Positions 26,272 to 33,035 of a stretch of DNA of 36,025 nucleotides are shown here, in pieces (the stretch's first letter is position 1; each line of letters opens with the position of its first letter). Source of the stretch: CAYLLN01 sp036496265 (GTDB lineage: Bacteria; Planctomycetota; Planctomycetia; Pirellulales; Pirellulaceae). The notes beneath the pieces were generated by a model, which saw only the letters and a list, made by a program, of their open reading frames with translations, ran no database searches and was not told the DNA's origin. The translations under genes were made by a program, and so were the position numbers. Location: contig DASXLL010000375.1 in the NCBI GenBank assembly GCA_036496265.1, positions 1 to 36,025 on the forward strand. Reading direction: 5' to 3'.

Positions 26272-28719
26272 ATGGGTCTAGCCTCAGCACTCACAACCGC
26301 CCTCACGGGCATGCAGGCTGCCGAAACGCAAGTCGATGTCGTCGGCAATAACCTGGCCAATTCGCAAACCGTCGCCTTTAAGGCATCGACTGCCGTCTTC
26401 GCGACTCAGTTTTTGCAGACGCAAAGCCTCGGCTCCGGTCCGACAGGCACCGACGGCGGCACCAATCCGCGGCAAACGGGCCTCGGCACCCGCGTCGCCG
26501 CGATCGCGCCAGATTTCACCCAAGGCACGATCGAAATCAGCAGCACGCCGTCGGATCTCGCCATCCAAGGCGACGGCTTTTTCATCGTCAAAAATTCCAA
26601 CGGCGAGACGCAATACACACGCAACGGTCAATTCAAGACCAACGCCAACAACGAGCTGGTGACGCTTAGCGGAGATCGCGTTCAGGGCTACGGTGTCGAT
26701 ACCAACTATCAGATTCAGCGGACGACGCTCGTGGGCCTCACGGTTCCGCTCGGAACAGCCGCTACGGCCCAGCCGACACGCAACGTTTTCCTCCAAGGCA
26801 CGCTCACTCCCTCCGGCGCGATCGCCGATACCGCGGGCGTCATTCAAAGCGATGTGTTGGGAGACGGCAGCGTCCCACGGCCCGACTCTTCGGCATCGAC
26901 AAATGTCGTGGCCCCGACAGCCGACGCATCCGGCGTCACTGCCGGCGACTCAAACACCGGCGGATCGCTCATGGCCGGCGCGACCTACGGCTACAAGATC
27001 ACGTACGTCGATGGGAGCGGCCACGAAACGCTCGCTTCGACGGCCGTTACTGACACCGTCGGCGTCGGCAACGATACGATTACGCTTAGCAATTTGCCTA
27101 CGCCACCGACCGGCTACACTGGCATCAACGTCTATCGCACGGACGCGAACGGCACCGATTACAATTTTCTGGCATCCGGCACGCCGGGCGCCAGCTTCGC
27201 CGACGATGGTAGCGTGCCGACCGACACGACCAAGCCGCTCGACACCAGCTCCCTCAATGGCAATTACAGCTACGCGATTACGTATTACAAAGCGGGCGAA
27301 CCCGAGAGTCGCCCCTCCGTTTTGATCGGCCCACAGAATATCGTCAACGGCCGGATCGAGCTTGATAACTTGCCGCCGCCCCCCGTTCCGGGTCCGGGCG
27401 ACACCTTCCCCGCCTACGATTCCATCCGCATCTATCGCAATGTGGCCAACGATTCGGGCTCGTTTTATCTGGTCGGCCAGGTTTCGCCCGGCCAGAACTT
27501 CACAGATAGCGCCAGCGACGCGTCCATTTCGGACCTCACTGTTCCCGGCAATCAAACGCTGAACCTCGACGGTCCGACGATCGATACCAACACCCTGCTG
27601 ACCAACGTCGTGAAGCGCGACGGCCTGAACTATGACCAAATGTTCGACGTCGGCACGCTTTCGTTCACGCCCGATAAAGGCGGGCGCACGTTGGGCACCA
27701 AGACGATGGACGTAACCGCCACGACAACCGTCCAGGACTTGCTCAACTTCATGCAGGATGCCACCGGCATCCAAACAAACATCGACGACCCGCAGCATCC
27801 GATCGGCGGCTCGGTCGATAACATCGCCGGTGAGTCGGGTACGATTTCGCCCGGCTTCTCGATTAAAAACGGTCAGATTCGCGCCGTCTCCAATAACGGC
27901 GTCGATAACGCCATCGGCATTAGCATCGCGGCCCTCACGGAGCACACGGCGAGCGGCGCGACCCTGACTCCCAACCTCAGCTTCAGCAAAGTCCAGGACC
28001 CTACCGGCCAAAGCGCCGTCGCCGACTTCATCGCTTATGACACTCTCGGTATTCCGATCAATGTTCGGGTGACGGCTGTTCTGCAGCAGGTCACCGATTC
28101 TTCGACCACCTATCGCTGGTACGCCGATTCGGCGGACAACAGCCCCGCCAGCGGCGCCGGCATTTCGGTCGGCACGGGCCTCGTTACATTCGACGGCCAA
28201 GGTAATCTGATCGGTACCACAAACAACACGGTCACGGTCGAGCGACGCAATATTCCATCGTCTGATCCCTTGTCCTTCGATCTCGACTTCTCGCAAGTCT
28301 CCGGCCTGTCCACGCCATCCAGCTCGCTTTCAGCCGCCCGCCAGGACGGCTCGCCCGCCGGCACGCTTTCGAGCTTCATCATCGGCGAAGATGGCACCTT
28401 GCGCGGCGTGTTTACCAGCGGTGTGACCCGCGATTTGGGTCAGATTCGCATGGCCAAGTTTGCCAACCCTGGCGGCCTCGTGCAGAGCGGCCAAAATCTC
28501 TTCGGCCAGGGCGTCAACTCCGGTTTGCCGATCGAAGGCGATCCCGGCCAGCAAGGCATCGGCACCATCGTCTCTGGCGCCGTCGAGCTTTCCAACACCG
28601 ACATCGGCAAAAACCTCATCGAGCTCGTCCTGGCGACAACGCAATACCGCGGCAACGCCCGCGTCATCACTGCCGCCCAGCAAATGCTCGACGAGCTCCT
28701 TAACCTCCGGACGCAGTAG
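26272..28719 (+). CDS. flgE: Flagellar hook protein FlgE, enlarged with inserted beta domains
   Basis: The protein has 815 residues, about twice the usual hook length. AAAGGA precedes the ATG. The N-terminal rod/hook signature is SALTTALTGMQAAETQVDVVGNNLANSQTVAFKAS and the FlgE core includes TQGTIEISSTPSDLAIQGDGFF. The C-terminal block NTDIGKNLIELVLATTQYRGNARVITAAQQML matches the family. Between about residues 219 and 430 lie two Fn3-like or Ig-like beta modules, each with a YxITYxxGxxES/T pattern followed by INVYR or IRIYR. Such insertions would lie on the outer face of the hook, which may be sheathed or adhesive. FlgE forms the universal joint and is exported by the flagellar system. Confidence 0.93.
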   Translation: MGLASALTTALTGMQAAETQVDVVGNNLANSQTVAFKASTAVFATQFLQTQSLGSGPTGTDGGTNPRQTGLGTRVAAIAPDFTQGTIEISSTPSDLAIQGDGFFIVKNSNGETQYTRNGQFKTNANNELVTLSGDRVQGYGVDTNYQIQRTTLVGLTVPLGTAATAQPTRNVFLQGTLTPSGAIADTAGVIQSDVLGDGSVPRPDSSASTNVVAPTADASGVTAGDSNTGGSLMAGATYGYKITYVDGSGHETLASTAVTDTVGVGNDTITLSNLPTPPTGYTGINVYRTDANGTDYNFLASGTPGASFADDGSVPTDTTKPLDTSSLNGNYSYAITYYKAGEPESRPSVLIGPQNIVNGRIELDNLPPPPVPGPGDTFPAYDSIRIYRNVANDSGSFYLVGQVSPGQNFTDSASDASISDLTVPGNQTLNLDGPTIDTNTLLTNVVKRDGLNYDQMFDVGTLSFTPDKGGRTLGTKTMDVTATTTVQDLLNFMQDATGIQTNIDDPQHPIGGSVDNIAGESGTISPGFSIKNGQIRAVSNNGVDNAIGISIAALTEHTASGATLTPNLSFSKVQDPTGQSAVADFIAYDTLGIPINVRVTAVLQQVTDSSTTYRWYADSADNSPASGAGISVGTGLVTFDGQGNLIGTTNNTVTVERRNIPSSDPLSFDLDFSQVSGLSTPSSSLSAARQDGSPAGTLSSFIIGEDGTLRGVFTSGVTRDLGQIRMAKFANPGGLVQSGQNLFGQGVNSGLPIEGDPGQQGIGTIVSGAVELSNTDIGKNLIELVLATTQYRGNARVITAAQQMLDELLNLRTQ

Positions 28720-28747
28720 TTCCAACTCATTGTCTTTAACGCACAGG

Positions 28748-28829
28748 CGCAAAGACTCGCAAAGCCCGCAAAGAAGGCATAGGCCGCATAGACGACAAAG
28801 CGGTGAACATCAAATCGTCTCACTTTGCG
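28748..28829. repeat. CGCAAAG word repeats with inverted copy, flgE-fliL gap
   Basis: CGCAAAG occurs at 28748, 28758 and 28767, spaced 9-10 bp, and its reverse complement CTTTGCG lies at 28823-28829. The array resembles the heptamer arrays at other junctions but is looser. The rest of the 231-bp gap (28720-28950) shows no gene; no flbD-like frame is present. Confidence 0.55.
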
Positions 28830-28950
28830 CCATTGTGTTGAATAAAGTCCAGCCGGAATCACGACTTGCGCCTGGTGTTGGGACAGTTGGGCCCGCCCCT
28901 CAATTGCGACCTACATTTGCTAGCTAATTCCCTCGTGAAAACAGCTAGCT

Positions 28951-29445
28951 ATGGTCAAAACCATCATCGTCGCCGTGCTCGTCGCCGCGGTCATCGCGGG
29001 GGAGTGTCTGCTCGCTTATTTCCTAATTCCCAGTCGCGGCGACCTGGAAAAATGGTCGGCTGAGAAAGCGACGCAAGAAGCGGCCCACGGGCATTCTGGG
29101 CAAGAGCACAAGCACGAGGGCAAGCCCGAGTCGGAAGTTGATTTGGGCAAGTACAACATCGTCATTCACCACCCCGGCTCGAACGTTACGATCCGAGTGA
29201 GTTTTCACTTGATCGGCACCGTGCCGGGCGATGAGCTGCACGAGTTCGAGGAGCTGCAAGGCAAGAATCAGCACCGCCTTCGCGATCAGGCGATTTTCGA
29301 GGTCCGCAATTGCCAGATCGACGACCTGACCGATCCCGGATTGGCCTTGCTGAAGCGGCGAATTTTAGCGAAAAGTAACGACCTATTGGGCAAGCCGCTC
29401 CTGCACTCCGTCGTGTTCAGCGACTTTTCCTTTGTGGAGCAGTAA
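28951..29445 (+). CDS. fliL: Flagellar basal-body-associated protein FliL
   Basis: The protein has 164 residues. An N-terminal membrane segment (about 3-26) is followed by a His-rich linker (AAHGHSGQEHKHEG, 44-57) and a periplasmic domain ending LLKRRILAKSNDLLGKPLLHSVVFSDFSFVEQ, the FliL C-terminal pattern. FliL rings surround stator units and support torque. The His cluster is unusual and may bind metal. Neither motA/motB nor fliM flanks it, although fliM often follows fliL. It precedes fliN by 44 bp across a palindromic repeat. Confidence 0.85.
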   Translation: MVKTIIVAVLVAAVIAGECLLAYFLIPSRGDLEKWSAEKATQEAAHGHSGQEHKHEGKPESEVDLGKYNIVIHHPGSNVTIRVSFHLIGTVPGDELHEFEELQGKNQHRLRDQAIFEVRNCQIDDLTDPGLALLKRRILAKSNDLLGKPLLHSVVFSDFSFVEQ

Positions 29446-29447
29446 GG

Positions 29448-29476
29448 GAGGGCGAGGCTCCTGTCGAGCCGCCCTC
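29448..29476. repeat. REP-like palindrome (GAGGGCG family), fliL-fliN gap
   Basis: GAGGGCGAGGCTC (29448-29460) pairs with GAGCCGCCCTC (29466-29476) apart from a two-base bulge, around a five-base loop. No T-tract follows. The GAGGGCG/CGCCCTC arms match those in the fliI palindrome, so both may be copies of one dispersed element. Confidence 0.7.
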
Positions 29477-29489
29477 GGAACGGATTCCG

Positions 29490-30089
29490 ATGGCCGATGA
29501 ATCGCCGAATCTGAAGCAAGAAGACATCGAGGACCTGCTGCGCCAGGCCCAGATGGCTTCTGGGCTGAATCCGAACTCGGCCACCGCACCCGACGCGGCC
29601 GCACCGCCAGCGGATGCAACTGCACAACACGGCGCTGCGGCTCAAACGGCCACCTTGGAAGCGCCGCGAGCCAATTTCTCGCCCGCGAAGCACGGCGGCA
29701 ATGTGGGCGACGATGTCCAGTTTCTCTTAAATCAGGCCGAGCAAGCCATTGCCTCAGTCGAGCAGCCGGTTGAACCTGCATTGGCCGGCCTCGCTCCGTT
29801 TGAATTAAAGGATTTGTCCGGCACGCCCGCCTCCGGCGAAAAGGCGACGCTCGAACTGCTCAGCGACGTCGATCTCGACCTCCGCATCGAGCTGGGTCGC
29901 ACGCAGATGTATCTGGAAGACGTGCTCAAGCTGAAGCGCGGCAGCGTCGTCACGCTCAACAAGCTCGCCGGCGATCCGGTCGATGTTTTCGTCAACGGCC
30001 GCATGGTCGCCCGCGGCGAAGTGCTCGTTCTCAACGACAATTTTTGCGTCCGCGTCACCGAGCTCGTCAGTGGCGACGATTTCGATTGA
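29490..30089 (+). CDS. fliN: Flagellar motor switch protein FliN with long N-terminal extension
   Basis: The protein has 199 residues, longer than the usual 100-140. The C-terminal SpoA domain (about 118-195) contains LSDVDLDLRIELGRTQMYLEDVLKLKRGSVVTLNKLAGDPVDVFVNGRMVARGEVLVLNDNFCVRV split over typical strands. The N-terminus has LKQEDIEDLLRQAQ (8-21) and a second related stretch, NVGDDVQFLLNQAEQA (71-86), which resemble the FliM EIDxLL motif that binds CheY. An Ala/Pro linker separates them. FliN builds the C-ring base and binds FliH. fliM is not found beside it, so the extension may supply a CheY-binding function (inference). Confidence 0.92.
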   Translation: MADESPNLKQEDIEDLLRQAQMASGLNPNSATAPDAAAPPADATAQHGAAAQTATLEAPRANFSPAKHGGNVGDDVQFLLNQAEQAIASVEQPVEPALAGLAPFELKDLSGTPASGEKATLELLSDVDLDLRIELGRTQMYLEDVLKLKRGSVVTLNKLAGDPVDVFVNGRMVARGEVLVLNDNFCVRVTELVSGDDFD

Positions 30090-30093
30090 ACCT

Positions 30094-30176
30094 CGTCATT
30101 CGTCCTTTGTCCTTTGTCATTTGCGATCCGAACCGAATGACAAATGACCGACGACCAGTGACAAATGACCAAACGC
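30094..30176. repeat. Heptamer array (TGTCATT / AAATGAC family), inverted blocks, fliN-fliO gap
   Basis: Left words: CGTCATT, CGTCCTT, TGTCCTT, TGTCATT (30094-30121). Right words, complementary to these: GAATGAC, AAATGAC, CGACGAC, CAGTGAC, AAATGAC (30135-30169). All are strictly 7 bp apart. The array fills the gap to four bases before fliO. Confidence 0.87.
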
Positions 30177-30180
30177 ACGG

Positions 30181-30960
30181 ATGCGATCTACCCCCGCTAT
30201 ATTTCGCACGGCTTTACTCATCGCTGCTTTGGCCGCGTCGCAATCCATCGCGCAACAGCCCGACTCGCTCCTGCCACCGCAGTTCTCGCCGATTTCGATC
30301 GACCAGCCGCGTGCTTTTCCGCCGGCCAACGCCATCCAAGCCCGGCCGATTCCCGCCAATCCGCCCGCTCAGCAGCAACTCGTCGGTAATCGCCAATCTC
30401 CGAATCACCAATCTCCCAATCGGCAGCCGCCCGTCGATGTCCGTCTAATCTCGGCTGAAGAGCATGCACCGGCGGCCGATGCAAAGCCGCCGCGGCGCCT
30501 GGCGCCCCGCAGCACAAACGGCCGCACCTCCATCGAGCGACCGAGTGCACCGACCGCGACCAGCGCTCTTGTCTCGGTCGGCGGAAGCCTCTGCGCGGTC
30601 GTCGGCGTGTTTCTCGTCGTCGTGTGGTGTACGCGGCGCTTTGCTCCGCCGGGAGCATCCGCGTTGCCCAAGGAAGCCGTCGAATCGCTCGGCCGCGCTT
30701 CACTGACCGCCCGCCAGCAGATACAGCTCATTCGCGTCGGCAACAAGCTGCTGCTCGTCGCCCTTTCGCCCACGGGCGTTGAACCGCTAACGGAAATTAC
30801 CGACGCGACCGAAGTCGAGCACCTGCTCGCCCTTTGCCGGCGCGGCCAAAAGGGCAGCTCGACCGAAATCTTCCGGCAAACCCTCGTCCAACTCGCCGAC
30901 GAACCGGCTCCTCGTGGCTTCGTCGGAATCTCGACCACCAATTCGCGAGGTGGCCGATGA
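30181..30960 (+). CDS. fliO: Flagellar biosynthesis protein FliO (long form)
   Basis: The protein has 259 residues. A Sec-type signal sequence (about 1-24, ending SQSIAQQ) precedes a Pro/Gln-rich periplasmic linker. One membrane segment lies at about 129-150 (ALVSVGGSLCAVVGVFLVVVWC), then a cytoplasmic domain with ESLGRASLTARQQIQLIRVGNKLLLVALSPTGVEPL, the FliO signature (LxxxQxLxLVxVGxxxLLLG). FliO stabilises FliP during export-gate assembly. Residues 70-82 (NRQSPNHQSPNRQ) are encoded by heptamer repeats. Its stop overlaps the fliP start (ATGA). Confidence 0.85.
   Translation: MRSTPAIFRTALLIAALAASQSIAQQPDSLLPPQFSPISIDQPRAFPPANAIQARPIPANPPAQQQLVGNRQSPNHQSPNRQPPVDVRLISAEEHAPAADAKPPRRLAPRSTNGRTSIERPSAPTATSALVSVGGSLCAVVGVFLVVVWCTRRFAPPGASALPKEAVESLGRASLTARQQIQLIRVGNKLLLVALSPTGVEPLTEITDATEVEHLLALCRRGQKGSSTEIFRQTLVQLADEPAPRGFVGISTTNSRGGR
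30388..30424. repeat. In-frame heptamer words (AATCNCC) inside fliO
   Basis: AATCGCC, AATCTCC, AATCACC, AATCTCC and AATCGGC follow at spacings of 7, 8, 7 and 8 bases. They encode the low-complexity stretch QSPNHQSPN of the FliO linker without disturbing the frame. The words match the AAATCCC family after flhB in composition. Confidence 0.65.
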
Positions 30961-31808
30961 AAACGAAACCCCAAACACTGACCACATTGGCTCTTGGTCT
31001 GTGGCTGCTGTTCTTGAGCTGCTCGCCCGCTTTCGGCCAGACAGCAGGCCAGTCAGGCTTATCACCCTCAGTTCCGCCGCCCACGCCGATTCTACCCGAC
31101 CCAGTCGCCGAAGCCCTCCGCGGCGGTCCCGAATCGTGGACCAGTCCGCAAAAGCTCAGCTCGACGCTGCAGGTCATGTTGCTGCTCACCGTCCTGAGCC
31201 TCGCGCCGGCAATTTTGCTGATGACGACCAGTTTCGTGCGGATCGTTGTCGTCCTCGGTCTCCTGCGCCAGGCGCTGGGCACGCAACAGCTTCCGCCCAG
31301 CCAGGTCATGACGACACTCGCCCTTTTTATGACGATGCTCGTCATGGGCCCGACGTGGACCGAGATTTATACCAAAAGCATTCAGCCCTATTCTCGCGGC
31401 GAAATCACCGACCCCGAAACCGCCTGGAACGCGGGCGTCGTGCCGCTCAAGCGGTTCATGAGCCGGCAAATCGACGCCGCCGGCAACAGCGACGACGTCT
31501 GGCTGTTCTACGAATATCTGCCGGCGAACGAGCGGACCACCAAGCCGCCCGAAACCTACGAAGACGTACCCCTCGTCGCGCTCCTCCCCGCTTTCATGCT
31601 CAGCGAACTTAAGGTTGCCTTCCTCATCGGTTTCCAAATCTACTTGCCGTTCCTGATTCTCGATCTGGTCGTCTCCAGCGTCACGATCTCGATGGGCATG
31701 ATGATGCTCCCGCCCGTCATGATCTCGCTCCCGCTGAAACTACTCCTCTTCGTCCTTGTTGACGGCTGGACCCTCATCGTCGGCATGCTCCTCGAAAGCT
31801 TCGGCTAA
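30957..31808 (+). CDS. fliP: Flagellar export gate protein FliP
   Basis: The protein has 283 residues from the ATG at 30957, which overlaps the fliO stop. A Sec signal peptide (residues 1-27, ending PAFGQ) is followed by a membrane segment block LLLTVLSLAPAILLMTTSFVRIVVVLGLLRQALG, the FliP/YscR signature, and the cytoplasmic loop (about 130-210). The C-terminus has the AFMLSELKVAFLIGFQIYLPFLILDLVV block and MGMMMLPPVMISLPLKLLLFVLVDGW. Pentameric FliP with FliQ and FliR forms the export pore. A longer upstream frame overlaps fliO and is rejected. Confidence 0.96.
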   Translation: MKTKPQTLTTLALGLWLLFLSCSPAFGQTAGQSGLSPSVPPPTPILPDPVAEALRGGPESWTSPQKLSSTLQVMLLLTVLSLAPAILLMTTSFVRIVVVLGLLRQALGTQQLPPSQVMTTLALFMTMLVMGPTWTEIYTKSIQPYSRGEITDPETAWNAGVVPLKRFMSRQIDAAGNSDDVWLFYEYLPANERTTKPPETYEDVPLVALLPAFMLSELKVAFLIGFQIYLPFLILDLVVSSVTISMGMMMLPPVMISLPLKLLLFVLVDGWTLIVGMLLESFG

Positions 31809-31810
31809 GC

Positions 31811-31870
31811 CGTGGGGTAGGCTTCCAGCCTGCCCTAAAACCCAATGGCAGGCCGGAGGCCTACCCCACG
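31811..31870. repeat. 24-bp imperfect palindrome, fliP-fliQ gap
   Basis: The left arm (31811-31834, starting CGTGGGGTAGGCTTCCAG) pairs with the right arm (31847-31870) at 22 of 24 positions around a 12-base loop. The only Shine-Dalgarno-like sequence before fliQ, GGAGG in the right arm, would be buried in the stem and lies 14 bases from the ATG. No T-tract follows, so a terminator is unlikely. Confidence 0.85.
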
Positions 31871-31873
31871 ACC

Positions 31874-32149
31874 ATGGATGCCCAAGACGCTATTAATCTC
31901 ACGCAGCAGGCTATGTTCACGGCCCTGCTCCTGGGCGCGCCCATCCTGCTCGCCGGCGTCCTCGTCGGCCTGCTCATCGGCCTCGCCCAAGCCCTGACCC
32001 AAATCCAGGACCAAACCGTCGCCTTCGTCCCCAAAATCGTCGCCATGGTCGGCATCCTCATCCTCTGCCTCCCCTGGCTCGTCCAGAAAATGGTGGAATA
32101 TTCGGAAGTCCTCATTACGAACATCCCCAAAACGATCCTCGGCGGATAA
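31874..32149 (+). CDS. fliQ: Flagellar export gate protein FliQ
   Basis: The protein has 91 residues, the usual length, with two membrane helices. The family signature ALLLGAPILLAGVLVGLLIGLAQALTQIQDQTVAFVPKIVAM includes the conserved LTQIQDQTLxFVPK block. FliQ packs around FliP/FliR in the export gate. It follows fliP across a palindrome and ends at a heptamer array. Confidence 0.95.
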   Translation: MDAQDAINLTQQAMFTALLLGAPILLAGVLVGLLIGLAQALTQIQDQTVAFVPKIVAMVGILILCLPWLVQKMVEYSEVLITNIPKTILGG

Positions 32150-32150
32150 A

Positions 32151-32229
32151 TGTCATTTGTCATTGGTCACTGGTCCTTGGTTTCTTTAATGACCAATGAC
32201 CAATGACCAATGACATCTGACGATTGATG
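32151..32229. repeat. Heptamer array (AATGACC family), inverted blocks, fliQ-fliR gap
   Basis: The words TGTCATT, TGTCATT, GGTCACT, GGTCCTT (32151-32178) face AATGACC repeated three times, then AATGACA (32188-32215). All are in strict 7-bp phase. The array runs to three bases before the fliR ATG and replaces any Shine-Dalgarno sequence. Confidence 0.88.
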
Positions 32230-32231
32230 AC

Positions 32232-33014
32232 ATGTCGCCCCTCCTCGCCCTCTACCTCGACCAATTCATCATCTTCGTCCTGGTGCTCACGCGCATCGGC
32301 GCACTGCTGATGACGATGCCGGTCCTAGGAACCGCGACCGTGCCTTTGCAAGTCCGGGCGCTGCTCGCCGTCGGCATCTCTTTGGTCCTGACGCCGCTCT
32401 TTTGGGGCCAGCCGATTCCCGCGCCGGAAAACCTGATGATTCTCGGCACGCTTCTGGCCCGTGAAGCCATGCTCGGCCTTGCGCTCGGCCTCGCCTTAAT
32501 GATTTTGCTTTCCGGCATGCAGCTCGCCGGCCAGATCATCAGTCAAACCAGCGGCATGACGCTCGCCGACGTGGCCAATCCGACGTTCGACACGACGGTT
32601 CCACTCTTTTCGCAAATCCTCGAAATGCTCGCCACCGCTATTTTCTTTGTCGTTGGAGGCCATCGTCAGGTGATGGATGCTCTCATGCGTTCCTTCACCT
32701 GGATGCCACCTGGCAATGGCCGTTTGCCTGACAATCTGATTGAAGCCCTCACCGTCGTCACATCTCAAAGCTTCGAAGTCGCCATCCGCGCGTCAGCACC
32801 AGTCTTGGTTGCTTTGCTGGTCGCCACGCTGATCGTCGCTCTCATCAGCCGCACGCTGCCGCAACTCAACGCGGTCGCCGTCGGCCTGAATTTCAACTCG
32901 ATCATCGTGATGGGCATGCTCGCCCTCTGCCTCGGCTCCGCCGCCTGGGTTTTTCAAGACCACGTCGAAGGCGTCATCGACGCCGTTACCAATTCTTTCA
33001 GTTCTGCATTCTGA
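32232..33014 (+). CDS. fliR: Flagellar export gate protein FliR
   Basis: The protein has 260 residues. Hydrophobic helices run through the length, with the typical N-terminus FVLVLTRIGALLMTMPVLGTATVPLQVRALLAVGISLVLTP and the central motif MQLAGQIISQTSGMTLADVANPTFDTTVPLFSQ. The C-terminal block QLNAVAVGLNFNSIIVMGMLALCLGSAA matches FliR/YscT. FliR completes the FliPQR pore. Its last four residues (SSAF) and stop codon are encoded by the heptamer array that follows. Confidence 0.96.
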   Translation: MSPLLALYLDQFIIFVLVLTRIGALLMTMPVLGTATVPLQVRALLAVGISLVLTPLFWGQPIPAPENLMILGTLLAREAMLGLALGLALMILLSGMQLAGQIISQTSGMTLADVANPTFDTTVPLFSQILEMLATAIFFVVGGHRQVMDALMRSFTWMPPGNGRLPDNLIEALTVVTSQSFEVAIRASAPVLVALLVATLIVALISRTLPQLNAVAVGLNFNSIIVMGMLALCLGSAAWVFQDHVEGVIDAVTNSFSSAF

Positions 33015-33034
33015 ATTCTGCATTCCTAATTCCC
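33000..33034. repeat. Heptamer array (CATTCTG family), direct, fliR end to flhB start
   Basis: The words AGTTCTG, CATTCTG, AATTCTG, CATTCCT and AATTCCC lie in 7-bp phase. The first two encode the last FliR residues, and the stop TGA spans words two and three. The GTG of flhB is one base after the last word. Confidence 0.8.
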
Positions 33035-33035
33035 C

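Noticed and set aside
26950..28296. 448-codon minus-strand frame opposite flgE
   Set aside because: It lies wholly within flgE, which has unmistakable hook signatures at both ends. The antisense frame is Arg/Val/Gly-rich with no domain.
30834..30956. 41-residue N-terminal extension of FliP
   Set aside because: It overlaps fliO out of frame. The ATG at 30957 begins a proper signal peptide.
32151..32229. Heptamer arrays considered as a CRISPR array
   Set aside because: The repeats are 7 bp with no spacers and no cas genes nearby.
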